A stretch of 62,630 nucleotides of DNA from Streptomyces sp. NRRL F-6492 (GTDB lineage Bacteria; Actinomycetota; Actinomycetes; Streptomycetales; Streptomycetaceae): positions 1 to 62,630 of the forward strand of contig NZ_LGEG01000221.1 of the NCBI RefSeq assembly GCF_001280125.1, given 5' to 3'. This document shows, piece by piece, positions 47,517-56,025 of this stretch; within the stretch, counting starts at the first letter, position 1, and each line of letters begins with the position of its first letter. The position numbers and the translations under genes were made by a program. Under the pieces are notes generated by a model, which saw nothing but the letters and a program-made list of their open reading frames with translations, was not told where the DNA came from and did no database searches.

Positions 47517-49345
47517 GGCGTGGTCTCTCCGGACGTGTGCTGCTCGCCGGCCTCCGCCGGAGGGATGCGGTCGGGCCCGGCCGGGGTGAGGGCCAGGGCC
47601 AGGGCGATGCGTTCGGGCGTCAGGTGCGTCTTGCCCAGGACGGCCCGCGCGTGGGTGAGCCGGGAGCGGTCCACGTCGCTCGGGTCGGTCGAGGTCAGGA
47701 CCACGACCGGAATGTGCGCGGTCTCCGGGTCGCGGGCCAGGACCTGGAGGAGAACGTAGCCGTCGGGGGCCGGCATCGCCAGGTCGATCAGGACGGCGTC
47801 GGGCCGCTCCGCGCGGATGACGTCGAGGGCCCGCGAACTGACCGACACCTCCGTCACCTTCCGCGCGACCCGGCCCAGCACCGGCCGGAGCAGTTCGATG
47901 AACGTCGTGTCGTCGTCCACGACGACCAGCGAACCCGTCCGGGCGCCGTCTGCGGCTCCGGGCGGCGGCGCGTCCGGGGAGGCGAGGTCGGGGCAGGCCG
48001 GGATCTCGACCCGCACGGTGGTCCCGGCGTCCGGTTCGCTGGTCAGCGTGAGGACGCCGCCGAGCAGGCCGGCCAGTCTGCGGGCGTAGGGCAGGCCCAG
48101 GCCGGTGCCCGGCTGGCCCCGCTGGTGGGTGCCCAGCACCTGGTAGAACTCCTCGAAGACGCGGTCCTGCTGGTCCGGGGGGATCCCGATGCCCGTGTCG
48201 GTGGTGGTGAAGACGAACCAGGGACGTCCGGCCCGGTCCTCGGTCCCGACCGTGAGGCGGACCTCGCCGGCCGTGGTGAACTTCAGGCCGTTGGACAGCA
48301 CGTTGCGCAGGATGCGCGTGAGCATGACCTCGTCGGTGACGAGTTCCGGCACGTCCCGCACGTCGGGGATGTCGAGGCGCACCCCGTCGCGGGCCATCCC
48401 GCGGAGCGTCCCGCGCAGCTGGTGCAGCAGGGTCCGCAGGTCGGTGCGGACCAGATGGGGCTCCAGGCGCCCCGACTCTGCCTTCGCCACGTCCAGGAGC
48501 TCCTCGACCAGGGCGAGGAGCGTGCTGCCGGAGCCGGCGATGAGGGACATCTGCTGGCGCTGTTCCTCGGTCAGCGGGTCGGCGCCGGACGCGAGCAGGA
48601 GGCGGGCGAGGGCGATGACCGAGTTGACCGGGGCCCGCAGCTCGTGGCTCACGTTGGCCCAGAACCGGGTCTTGGCCTCGCTCGCCAGACGCAGCTGCCT
48701 GGTCTTGTCCTCCAGCTCGGCGTAGAGGGCCACCACGCCCGTGTTCGTCTCCTCCAGCTCCGCGGACAGTTCGCTGTAGAGGGCGACCACCCCCTGGTTG
48801 GTCTCCTCCAGCTCGGCGTTCAGCCGCTGCAGCTCCTCCTGCTGGGCCCTCGACTCCTCGAGCGCCTGGAGGAGCTGCCGGTTCTGGATCCGCAGCTCCT
48901 CGCCCATGCTGAGGTCGCCCGAGTCGCGGAGCGCCGCGCGGGCGCGTTCCGCCCGCTGCCCGGGACGCCCCTCGGAGGCGGGCAGCCGCTGGCCGACCGT
49001 CAGCGTGTGTTTCTCGGGCGTCACGTCGTACCGGCAGTGGTCCAGGAGGCGGCCGGCGGCGTCGAGCGCGTCACGGCCGGGGACGCGGGGCCCGCTCCAG
49101 GTGAAGCGGGCACGGAAGAGCTCGGGTTCCCGGAGGGGGCTCGCCACGTCCAGGTCCACGCGAAGCCCCGGGGCTCCCAGGAGGTCACGTCCCACCTCAC
49201 TCAGTACCGTCACCACGCGCACCAGCTCGTGGCCTTCGAGGCCCAGGGCCCGGCACACCAACTGTCCACGCCTGCGCAGTTCAAACCCGTCTCGTTCGAC
49301 GGCCAGCGGAAGGACGCAGAGACCGTCGGCGTGCGACCGACTCAC
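47513..49345 (-). CDS. Hybrid histidine kinase with C-terminal receiver domain
   Basis: A 610-aa cytoplasmic kinase. The N-terminus (1-145) resembles RsbT-like or sensor modules without a clear name. A coiled coil at 150-225 contains a direct duplication, ELEETNQGVVALYSEL and ELEETNTGVVALYAEL. HisKA has His234 in NVSHELRAPVN, and the ATPase part has N352 in NVLSNGLKFT, DTGIGIPP and GTGLGLPYA. A receiver (473-590) carries Asp521 in VLIDLAMP. No membrane helices are seen. Start and stop overlap neighbouring genes. It likely phosphorylates its own receiver and that of the next gene. Confidence 0.9.
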   Translation of the reverse strand: MSRSHADGLCVLPLAVERDGFELRRRGQLVCRALGLEGHELVRVVTVLSEVGRDLLGAPGLRVDLDVASPLREPELFRARFTWSGPRVPGRDALDAAGRLLDHCRYDVTPEKHTLTVGQRLPASEGRPGQRAERARAALRDSGDLSMGEELRIQNRQLLQALEESRAQQEELQRLNAELEETNQGVVALYSELSAELEETNTGVVALYAELEDKTRQLRLASEAKTRFWANVSHELRAPVNSVIALARLLLASGADPLTEEQRQQMSLIAGSGSTLLALVEELLDVAKAESGRLEPHLVRTDLRTLLHQLRGTLRGMARDGVRLDIPDVRDVPELVTDEVMLTRILRNVLSNGLKFTTAGEVRLTVGTEDRAGRPWFVFTTTDTGIGIPPDQQDRVFEEFYQVLGTHQRGQPGTGLGLPYARRLAGLLGGVLTLTSEPDAGTTVRVEIPACPDLASPDAPPPGAADGARTGSLVVVDDDTTFIELLRPVLGRVARKVTEVSVSSRALDVIRAERPDAVLIDLAMPAPDGYVLLQVLARDPETAHIPVVVLTSTDPSDVDRSRLTHARAVLGKTHLTPERIALALALTPAGPDRIPPAEAGEQHTSGETTP

Positions 49346-50397
49346 CGCCGGGCCGCCCGGACGACGACGATGCCCGCGTCGTCACGGCGCACCCCGGCCT
49401 GCCCGAGGAGCTGGGCCGCGACGACGGCCGGCCGCCGGGTGAACAGGCCGGGGAAGTCGGCCGGCGACCAGCGGTCGCTGAGGCCGTCCGAGTGCAGGAC
49501 GAGGACCGCGTCGGGATCCAGGGCGGTCCGGAAGAGCCGGGGCGCGGGCATCTGATGACCGACGATCCCGGGAAGGGAGAGGAGGGTGTTGCGCTTGTCG
49601 CCGTTGACGACGAACGCGCTGACGTTGCCGACCCCGCAGTGCTCGACGGTCCCCCGGGAGAAGTCGGCCCGGGCGACCGTGATCGCCGCGCCCCGGCTGC
49701 CCCTCAGCTCCGTGTGGAGGGCCCGGACGATGTCCTGGGGGCTCCGGTGGGAGCCGGCCCGGAAGGCGGCCCGGGCGCGTTCGCCGGCGAGCGCCGCCAG
49801 CGGGCCGTGCCCCAGTCCGTCGCACATCATCACCGTGACCGCCCGCTCGCCGTCGGGGCCGTGCTCGGTGCGCGCGGCCCAGGTGTCCCCGCAGACCTCC
49901 TCGCCGCTGATCGGGCGGGTCAGACCGGCGACCTCGGGCTCGTCGGCCCCGGGGAGCGGACCGGGGCCGTCCCCCGTCCAGAACCGCGCGAGCAGGGCCG
50001 TACCGCGGCCGGGCAGGGAGTGGACGTCGAAGACGTCGGCGAACCGGGCGATCGCGCCCATGCCCACGCCCAGGGTGCCGCTGCCGGACACGCCGTCCGT
50101 GAGCGCGCCGCCCACGTCGGCCATGCCCGGGCCGCTGTCCAGGGAGATGAGTTCGAGGGCGGCCCGGTCCCGGAGGGTGATCACCCGCAGGGCCAGGGCG
50201 CCGTCCCGGGCGTGCTTCTGCAGATTGGTGGCCGCCTCGGTCACGGCGAGCTCGATCTCCGCCACGCGGACCGGAGCCATGCCGACGCGCCGGGCCAGCC
50301 GCGCCGCCTCCCGCCGGGCGGCCGTGGCGATGGCGACGTCCAGGCGCAGCCACACGACGTCCTCGGCCTCGACCTCGTCACCGGACACCGGGTTCAC
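49342..50397 (-). CDS. HATPase-PP2C fusion, RsbT/RsbX-like
   Basis: About 351 aa from GTG 50397, which overlaps the previous stop; GTG 50406 would add three residues. Residues 1-140 form an HATPase (ELAVTEAATNLQKHA, DSGPGMADVGG, TLGVGMGAIARFAD). Residues 160-350 form a PP2C domain like RsbX (VTVMMCDGLGHGPLAALAGE, HCGVGNVSAFV, LHSDGLSDRW). RsbX dephosphorylates RsbR and RsbS to reset a stressosome, so this fusion may join the kinase-like and reset functions. Typical of actinobacterial rsbRST loci. Confidence 0.88.
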   Translation of the reverse strand: MNPVSGDEVEAEDVVWLRLDVAIATAARREAARLARRVGMAPVRVAEIELAVTEAATNLQKHARDGALALRVITLRDRAALELISLDSGPGMADVGGALTDGVSGSGTLGVGMGAIARFADVFDVHSLPGRGTALLARFWTGDGPGPLPGADEPEVAGLTRPISGEEVCGDTWAARTEHGPDGERAVTVMMCDGLGHGPLAALAGERARAAFRAGSHRSPQDIVRALHTELRGSRGAAITVARADFSRGTVEHCGVGNVSAFVVNGDKRNTLLSLPGIVGHQMPAPRLFRTALDPDAVLVLHSDGLSDRWSPADFPGLFTRRPAVVAAQLLGQAGVRRDDAGIVVVRAARR

Positions 50398-50816
50398 CGC
50401 GCCCACTTGAGCACCGTCACCGTGGTTCCGGCGCCCGGCGCCGAGTCCAGCTCGAACTCGTCGACCAGGCGCCGCGCGCCGCTGAGGCCCAGGCCCATGC
50501 CGTTGCCCGACGTCCAGCCGTCGGTCAGGGCCTGTTCGATGTCCGGGATGCCGGGACCGGTGTCCGAGAAGCTCACCCGGACGCCGACGCGCGCGACGTC
50601 GCGGACGATGACGGCGTGCGCCGTGCCGCCCCCTCCGTAGATGAGGGTGTTGCGGCCCAGCTCACTGGCGGCCGTGACCAGCTTGGTCTGGTTGACCAGG
50701 GACAGGCCGGCCCGCTGGGCGAGGACGCGCACCGTCTGACGGGCCTTGACGACGTCGCCGCTGGAGAAGATCGACACTTCCTCGCGGGAGGCCTCGTCGG
50801 CCGGATACTCCTTCAC
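50394..50816 (-). CDS. rsbT: Serine/threonine kinase RsbT
   Basis: A 140-aa HATPase kinase. N56 lies in ASELGRNTLIYGGGG, D85 in SFSDTGPGIPD, and the lid in GNGMGLGLSGARRLVDEF. In Bacillus RsbT phosphorylates RsbR and RsbS in the stressosome and then leaves to activate a PP2C. GTG start overlaps the rsbS stop and its stop overlaps the next gene. Gene order rsbR-rsbS-rsbT is kept. Confidence 0.93.
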   Translation of the reverse strand: MKEYPADEASREEVSIFSSGDVVKARQTVRVLAQRAGLSLVNQTKLVTAASELGRNTLIYGGGGTAHAVIVRDVARVGVRVSFSDTGPGIPDIEQALTDGWTSGNGMGLGLSGARRLVDEFELDSAPGAGTTVTVLKWAR

Positions 50817-51190
50817 GGGCGCGCCGGAAGGGTGTCCTGTGCCCGGCGCAGGTAGCCCAGTCCGAGTTCGAGGTTGAGCGCCGTGCGGACGCCGCCCAGC
50901 GAGAGGCCGAGCTCCACCAGCGTCATGGCGACGGCCGGGCGCATGCCGACGACGACCGTCTCCGCGCCGAGGACGCGGGAGATGCCGGCCGTGGTGGCCA
51001 GCATGCGTCCGACGAACGAGTCGACGATCTCGAGCGCCGAGATGTCGATGACCACGCCCCGGGCGCCGGTCGCGACGATCTGCTGGGAGAGGTCGTCCTG
51101 GAGGTCGAGCACCATCTGGTCCTCCAGGTCCACCTGGATCGAGACCAGGAGGATGTCGCCGATCTTCAGGACCGGCACGCGGTCGCTCAC
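50813..51190 (-). CDS. rsbS: Stressosome scaffold STAS protein RsbS
   Basis: A 125-aa STAS protein. Ser58 in SALEIVDSFVGRML matches the phosphorylated Ser59 of Bacillus RsbS. VPVLKIGDILLVSIQVDLED opens the fold. With RsbR it forms the core that holds RsbT until stress. GTG start overlaps the rsbR stop (GTGA). Confidence 0.93.
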   Translation of the reverse strand: MSDRVPVLKIGDILLVSIQVDLEDQMVLDLQDDLSQQIVATGARGVVIDISALEIVDSFVGRMLATTAGISRVLGAETVVVGMRPAVAMTLVELGLSLGGVRTALNLELGLGYLRRAQDTLPARP

Positions 51191-52032
51191 AGCAGACCCG
51201 CCGGACGGGCCGCGGCGGCCTTGTCGATCTCCACCAGCGCGTGGCGCAGGGCGTCGGCCAGGGTCGCCTTCGTGGGGATGTCGCCGAACTCGATGCCCAG
51301 GGCGACGATGGTCTGCGCGATCTGGGGACGGATGCCGGAGATGGTGCACTCCGCGCCCATCATCCGCGCGGCGACCACGGTCTTGAAGAGGTGCTGCGCG
51401 ACCTGGGTGTCGACGGCCGGCACGCCGGTGATGTCGATGATCGCGTGCGCGGAGTTGGAGTCCACGAGCGCCTGGAGCAGCTTCTCCATGACCACCTGGG
51501 TGCGCGCGGAGTCGAGCGTCCCGACGAGCGGCACGCCCACCACCCCGTCCCACAGCTTGACCACGGGGGTGGACAGTTCGAGCAGCTCCTGGGACTGCGC
51601 GGAGATGATCTCCTCGCGGGTCCGCGCGTACTCCTCCACCGTGAACAGGCCGAGGTCGTCGAGGAGCCGGGAGAACTGCAGGTAGGCGCGCACGTCCTCG
51701 ACGGATCCGCCGAGGAAGGGCTCCAGGACCTCCTTGAGCGAGAAGACGCTCACGGCGGTCTCGGTCGGGGTGAACCCCTGCCGGGCCCGGGTGCGCGACA
51801 GCTCGACGAGAAGGCTGCGCACGACGGCGAACCGGTCGCCCCGGCCCGCCAGGCCGCCCTGGGCGACCGCCTCGGTGACCGCGTCGTAGAGCTCGCCCAG
51901 TTCCCGGCCGAGTTCCGCGCTGCTCACGCGTCCGCGCAACGAAGCTCCGACGGTCTGCTCCCACTGCGCCACCAGTTCGGACCGCCGGGTGGTCAGTAGT
52001 TCCAGCAACCGCTTCGAGTCCTCGTTGTCCAT
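51187..52032 (-). CDS. rsbR: Stressosome sensor protein RsbR
   Basis: A 281-aa protein from ATG 52032, with GAGGGG eight bases upstream. The N-terminal globin-like helical sensor (about 8-135) is followed by a linker and a C-terminal STAS domain (about 155-275). Thr172 in GTLDSART and Thr209 in PAVDTQVAQHLFK match the RsbT-phosphorylated Thr171 and Thr205 of Bacillus RsbRA. It senses an unknown signal. It is the first gene of a six-gene coupled operon reaching 45891. No sigB-like gene is found in the block. Confidence 0.93.
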   Translation of the reverse strand: MDNEDSKRLLELLTTRRSELVAQWEQTVGASLRGRVSSAELGRELGELYDAVTEAVAQGGLAGRGDRFAVVRSLLVELSRTRARQGFTPTETAVSVFSLKEVLEPFLGGSVEDVRAYLQFSRLLDDLGLFTVEEYARTREEIISAQSQELLELSTPVVKLWDGVVGVPLVGTLDSARTQVVMEKLLQALVDSNSAHAIIDITGVPAVDTQVAQHLFKTVVAARMMGAECTISGIRPQIAQTIVALGIEFGDIPTKATLADALRHALVEIDKAAAARPAGLL

Positions 52033-52359
52033 GCGTTTTCCCCTCACCTTGTCCTGGTCGTCCTGCCGTCCGAAGTCCGTCCCGACGATACGTCACCGGC
52101 CGGCGCCGCCGACCACGCGCCTCCCGCCCCCCGTACCGCCCCGGGGGCCGCAGGCCCGCACCCCGGGCATCATCTGCCCCCGATCCCCGTTCCCACACCT
52201 GTACGGGCATTCCCGCGGCATTTCCGGGGCCGCGCGGGCCGATGCGGCAATCGGCGCAGCCGGAACGGCGGCCCGCCGGACCCGGTGGTGCCATGGAGGC
52301 GTCCCCGCGACCGGCGGGGGAGGAGAGCCGGGAGGACCCGGTGCACCGCTTGGAGGACC

Positions 52360-53247
52360 ATGTCCCGCGACAACCCCCTGCGGGGACGGACGGCGGTCGT
52401 GACGGGCGCGGCGCGCGGCCTGGGAGCCGGTCTCGCCAGGGAGCTGGCCGGCCGGGGCATGCGCGTCGCCCTGCTCGGCCGGGAGAGCGAGACCCTGGAG
52501 AGGGTGGCGCGGGAGCTGCCCCCGGGAAGCCGGTGCTACGAGGTCGACGTGACGGACGACGACCTGATGGAGCGGACGGCCCGCCGGGTGACGCGCGACC
52601 TGGGGGAGCCCTCCGTCGTGATCGCCAACGCCGGCGTCGCCGAGGGCGGCCCGTTCGCCGGGTCCGACCCGAGGACGTGGAACCGCGTCGTCCAGGTCAA
52701 CCTCATGGGCAGCGCGACCACGGCCAGGGTGTTCCTGCCCGGCCTGCTGGCCTCACGGGGCTACTTCCTCCAGGTCGCCTCGACGGCGGCCTTCGGATCG
52801 GCCCCCATGATGAGCGCCTACTGCGCGTCGAAGGCGGGGGCCGAGTCGTTCGCCCAGTCGCTGCGCGCGGAGTGCGCCCACCGGGGCGTCGGCGTCGGCG
52901 TCGCCTACCTGCACTGGACGGACACCGACATGGTGCGGGACGTGGACGCCCATGACGTCCTGCGGGAGCTGCGCGCCCACATGCCGCGCCCCGCGCGCAA
53001 GGTCTACCCCGTGGAGAAGGTGGCGTCATGGCTGGCCGAGGCGGTCCGCCGCCGGGCCCCCACCGTCTACGCGCCTCCGTGGCTGCGCCTCGTACAGCCC
53101 GTCCGCCCCGTCCTCCCCCTGCTCGTCGCCTGGTCCTCGGCACGGACCCTGCCCCGTCTGGAGGAGAGGGGCGCCCTGCACCCCACGGGCCTGCTCGGAC
53201 CCGGCGGCCTGGCCGCCCGGGACGGCGCGGACCACGGCGGCCGCTGA
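52360..53247 (+). CDS. Short-chain dehydrogenase/reductase
   Basis: A 295-aa SDR. The cofactor motif TGAARGLG is near the start, DVTDDD and IANAGVAEGGPF follow, and the catalytic pair is YCASK with the upstream VASTAAF serine. A C-terminal extension (about 235-295) is hydrophobic, with WLRLVQPVRPVLPLLVAW, and may touch the membrane. NADPH use is suggested by the Arg in the first turn. GGAGG lies four bases before the ATG. It is divergent from the rsbR operon. The substrate is unknown. Confidence 0.9.
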   Translation: MSRDNPLRGRTAVVTGAARGLGAGLARELAGRGMRVALLGRESETLERVARELPPGSRCYEVDVTDDDLMERTARRVTRDLGEPSVVIANAGVAEGGPFAGSDPRTWNRVVQVNLMGSATTARVFLPGLLASRGYFLQVASTAAFGSAPMMSAYCASKAGAESFAQSLRAECAHRGVGVGVAYLHWTDTDMVRDVDAHDVLRELRAHMPRPARKVYPVEKVASWLAEAVRRRAPTVYAPPWLRLVQPVRPVLPLLVAWSSARTLPRLEERGALHPTGLLGPGGLAARDGADHGGR

Positions 53248-53276
53248 TCCGCGCCCCCGCCGCCCGGCACGTTGCC

Positions 53277-53304
53277 CCGGCCGGACCACCGCTGGTCCGG
53301 CCGG
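53277..53304. terminator. Hairpin terminator after the SDR gene
   Basis: A 12-bp perfect inverted repeat (53277-53288 and 53293-53304) with a 4-base loop. It lies 29 bases after the SDR stop. Confidence 0.85.
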
Positions 53305-53340
53305 GTGTACTTCCGCCGGACCGGGGGCACAGAGACGGGC

Positions 53341-53790
53341 ATGAACCACGAGGAAGACCACCGGGGCCGGCGCCGCGTACGGCCCGAGAACGTCAGCGAC
53401 CTCACGGTGGAGGCGCTGGGCTCCCTCTCCAAGGCCCTGGAGACCACCGAGCGGGCCCGCGGCCACCTGTACTCCTTCCACCAGCTCACCGGCACCGCCG
53501 ACCTGGAGCTGGACAAGGCGGTGGCGCTGCTGAGGCGGGCCGGCCACGAGAAGTGGGCCGACCTCGTCGAGCGGGAGATCCTGGGCCGCAACGTCATCCC
53601 GGGCCACTGGACGTACCAGATCGTCGAGGCGTACGACGAGACGTACCACGAGCCGTTCAGGAAGCTCGAACGCGACGCCGTCTCCGCCCTCGCCGAGGGC
53701 CGCGGCCACCTCTACGAGGCCGAGATGAAGGAGCGGCGCCGCACGCACGGGCACCGGGACCACACCGCCACGCCCGAGGGACCGCGCTAG
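53341..53790 (+). CDS. Conserved hypothetical protein, helical
   Basis: A 149-aa protein of unknown function, of a kind I recall as common in actinobacteria. It looks all-helical: LTVEALGSLSKALETTERAR then GHLYSFHQLTGTADLELDKA and VEREILGRNVIPGHWTYQIV. The charged C-terminal tail is probably disordered. Ribosome binding sequence is weak (GAGACGG). There are no membrane segments or cysteines. No function can be named. Confidence 0.72.
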   Translation: MNHEEDHRGRRRVRPENVSDLTVEALGSLSKALETTERARGHLYSFHQLTGTADLELDKAVALLRRAGHEKWADLVEREILGRNVIPGHWTYQIVEAYDETYHEPFRKLERDAVSALAEGRGHLYEAEMKERRRTHGHRDHTATPEGPR

Positions 53791-53865
53791 GGCCGGCGCG
53801 CCCCGGCGCCCCTTCCGCCCCGCCGGCGGGGAGGCGCCGGACCGGAGAACGGGTAGGGCTGCCCC

Positions 53866-54354
53866 ATGCAGACATTCCTCCCCCATGCCGGATTCCTCGA
53901 TTCGGCCGCCGTGCTTGACCCGAGGCGGCTGGGGAAGCAGCGCGTCGAGGCCCTCCAGGTCCTCCGGGGGCTCACCGTGCCCGGATACGGCTGGCGCCGG
54001 CACCCCGCGGTGCGGATGTGGGCCGGTTACGAGGAGGCCCTGGTGCGCTACGGCCTGGACGTCTGCGGCGTCTGGACGGCCGCGGGGCGCTCCGACACCT
54101 GCGCCGCCACGCTGACGCGCGACTACCTGGCCCTGAGCCCCGGGGGAGAGGTGAGGGGACAGGAGGAGCTCGCGGCGGCAGGCGAGCTGCCGCCCTGGCT
54201 CGGCGACCCCGCGTTCCACCGCAGCCACCGGTCCGCGCTGGTGCGCAAGGCCCCGGAGGTCTACCGCGACCTCTTCCCGGGAGTGCCCGACGACCTCCCC
54301 TACGTCTGGCCGTCGTCCGACCGGGACGGCGGACCGGGCCCTTCCCGATCCTGA
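53866..54354 (+). CDS. Pyr_excise/MSMEG_6728-like DNA-repair candidate
   Basis: A 162-aa protein. MQTFLPHAGFLDSAAVLDPR, RLGKQRVEALQVLRGLT and HPAVRMWAGYEEALVRYGLD fit the MSMEG_6728 family, which is related to T4-type pyrimidine dimer glycosylase domains (Pyr_excise). Those enzymes cut DNA at UV dimers, but activity has not been shown for this branch as far as I know. It lies 54 bases before a spore photoproduct lyase-like gene on the same strand, which supports a role in UV damage. Confidence 0.8.
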   Translation: MQTFLPHAGFLDSAAVLDPRRLGKQRVEALQVLRGLTVPGYGWRRHPAVRMWAGYEEALVRYGLDVCGVWTAAGRSDTCAATLTRDYLALSPGGEVRGQEELAAAGELPPWLGDPAFHRSHRSALVRKAPEVYRDLFPGVPDDLPYVWPSSDRDGGPGPSRS

Positions 54355-54408
54355 CCCCGCCACGCGACCCGGCACGTCCGTCCGTCCCGATCCGTAGACT
54401 GGGTGACC

Positions 54409-55584
54409 ATGCGACGGCGTTCCGGAGGACCGCAGGACGGGGCCGAGGGCCTGTTCGACGTGAGCGAGGTCATGGGCGCCCCCGCGGAGGACGCGGACGG
54501 CCGCTCGTTCCGCGACGGAGCGGAGGCGCGCAGGCTGCTCGACGTGGCGGAGATCCACGCCGAGCCCGCCGCCGCGGCCTCCTGGCGGGGGCGGCAGGTC
54601 ATCGCGCGGTTCCCGGGCGCCCGGCTCGTGGAGACGGACTCCCACTGGCGCGTCCCGCACCTGCACGGCAACGCCGGGAACGTGGAGCGCTGGGTGAGGA
54701 CCAAGCGCGACACCCTGATCCTCGGGGAGCGGAAGTCCTTCGGCATCCGGCCCAACGGCCGTTCCGCCGACTGGATCGCCCCCGGCCTCTCCAACGGCTG
54801 CGCCATGGCCTGCGCGTACTGCTACGTCCCGCGCCGCAAGGGCTTCGCCAACCCGGTCACCGTCTTCACCAACGTGGACCGCGTCCTCGCCGCCCTGGGC
54901 CGGCACATCGCCGCCGGCGGACCCAAACGGGAACCCAACCAGTGCGACGACCGGGCCTGGGTCTACGACGTCGGCGAGAACGGCGACTGCTCGGTCGACG
55001 ACCTGATCAGCGACAACACCGCCGATCTGGTCCGGGCCTTCCGCCGGTGGCCCACCGCCAAGGCGTCCTTCGCCACCAAGTTCGTCAACCCCGACCTGCT
55101 GCGGCTCGACCCGCGGGGCCGCACGCGGATCCGCTTCTCCGTGATGCCGCCGGACGACTCCAGGCTCCTCGACATCCGGACGAGCCCGGTCCCCGACCGC
55201 CTCGCGGCGGCGGCCGACTTCCTGGAGGCCGGGTACGAGGTGCACTTCAACCTCTCCCCGGTGGTGATCCGCCCGGGCTGGGAGCAGGGGTGGGACGAGC
55301 TGCTCCGCGCCATGGACGACGTGCTCCCCCGGAGCGTGAAGGACCAGGCCGCGGCGGAGGTCATCATGCTCACGCACAACCAGGAGCTGCACGAGGTCAA
55401 CCTCGGCTGGCACCCCCGCGCCGAGGAGGTCCTGTGGCGGCCGGACCTCCAGCAGCCCAAACGGTCCGAGAGCGGCGCCCGGAACGTGCGCTACCGCACG
55501 GGGACCAAGGCGTCCGCCGTCGAGTCGCTGCGCCGGTTGATCGACGCGCGTGCCCCGTGGCTGCGGGTGCGGTACGCCTTCTGA
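54409..55584 (+). CDS. Spore photoproduct lyase-family radical SAM protein
   Basis: A 391-aa radical SAM enzyme from ATG 54409 (GTG 54403 would add two residues). The cluster motif is C131-x3-C135-x2-C138 in NGCAMACAYCYVPRRKGFAN. FATKFVNPDLLRLDPRGRTR and FNLSPVVIRPGWEQGWDELL are typical of the SPL family. Classical SPL repairs thymine dimers in spore DNA with SAM. The actinobacterial branch lacks proven activity and may act on other lesions or RNA. Next to the Pyr_excise-like gene it forms a likely repair pair. Confidence 0.88.
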   Translation: MRRRSGGPQDGAEGLFDVSEVMGAPAEDADGRSFRDGAEARRLLDVAEIHAEPAAAASWRGRQVIARFPGARLVETDSHWRVPHLHGNAGNVERWVRTKRDTLILGERKSFGIRPNGRSADWIAPGLSNGCAMACAYCYVPRRKGFANPVTVFTNVDRVLAALGRHIAAGGPKREPNQCDDRAWVYDVGENGDCSVDDLISDNTADLVRAFRRWPTAKASFATKFVNPDLLRLDPRGRTRIRFSVMPPDDSRLLDIRTSPVPDRLAAAADFLEAGYEVHFNLSPVVIRPGWEQGWDELLRAMDDVLPRSVKDQAAAEVIMLTHNQELHEVNLGWHPRAEEVLWRPDLQQPKRSESGARNVRYRTGTKASAVESLRRLIDARAPWLRVRYAF

Positions 55585-55720
55585 CCGCGACGGGCGCTCC
55601 GCGGCGCCGGCCTCCCACCGGCCCACCGCGCCGACACCCGCCGCCGGAGAGGAGCGGACGGAGTGTTTCGGGGCACACGTACGAGAACGGCCGATGGACG
55701 GCCGGACAGGAGGCGCAGCC

Positions 55721-55930
55721 ATGACGACGCAGGCACCCCGACCCGCTCCGGTGGCAGACGAGGCCCGGGCGGCCCTGGAGGACGTGTCCGACCCGGCCGC
55801 GAGGGCGGTGGTCCTGGCCCTGCTGGCGGTCCGCGACGAACTGAGGGCCGTGTCCGAGCGTACGGGCAGTGTGGAGGCGCGGCTGGAGCAGACGAACCAG
55901 TACCTCGGGGCCCTCGCCAACAAGCCCTGA
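55721..55930 (+). CDS. Small hypothetical helical protein
   Basis: A 69-aa product with a long amphipathic helix: DEARAALEDVSDPAARAVVL then DELRAVSERTGSVEARLEQT. It is probably a coiled coil. AGGAGG lies seven bases before the ATG and a very strong terminator follows, which supports a real gene. No family recognised. Confidence 0.68.
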   Translation: MTTQAPRPAPVADEARAALEDVSDPAARAVVLALLAVRDELRAVSERTGSVEARLEQTNQYLGALANKP

Positions 55931-55933
55931 CGG

Positions 55934-55982
55934 AAGGGGATCGGGCGGGCCGCTTCTCGCACGCGGCCCGCCCGATCCCCTT
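55934..55982. terminator. 20-bp perfect hairpin terminator
   Basis: Arms 55934-55953 and 55963-55982 pair without mismatch around a 9-base loop. It lies between the small gene (rightward) and the HATPase gene (leftward) and probably serves both. Confidence 0.92.
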
Positions 55983-56025
55983 CTGCTCCCTCGCCGATCT
56001 CCCGCCGGCCGCTCCCGCCGAACGC

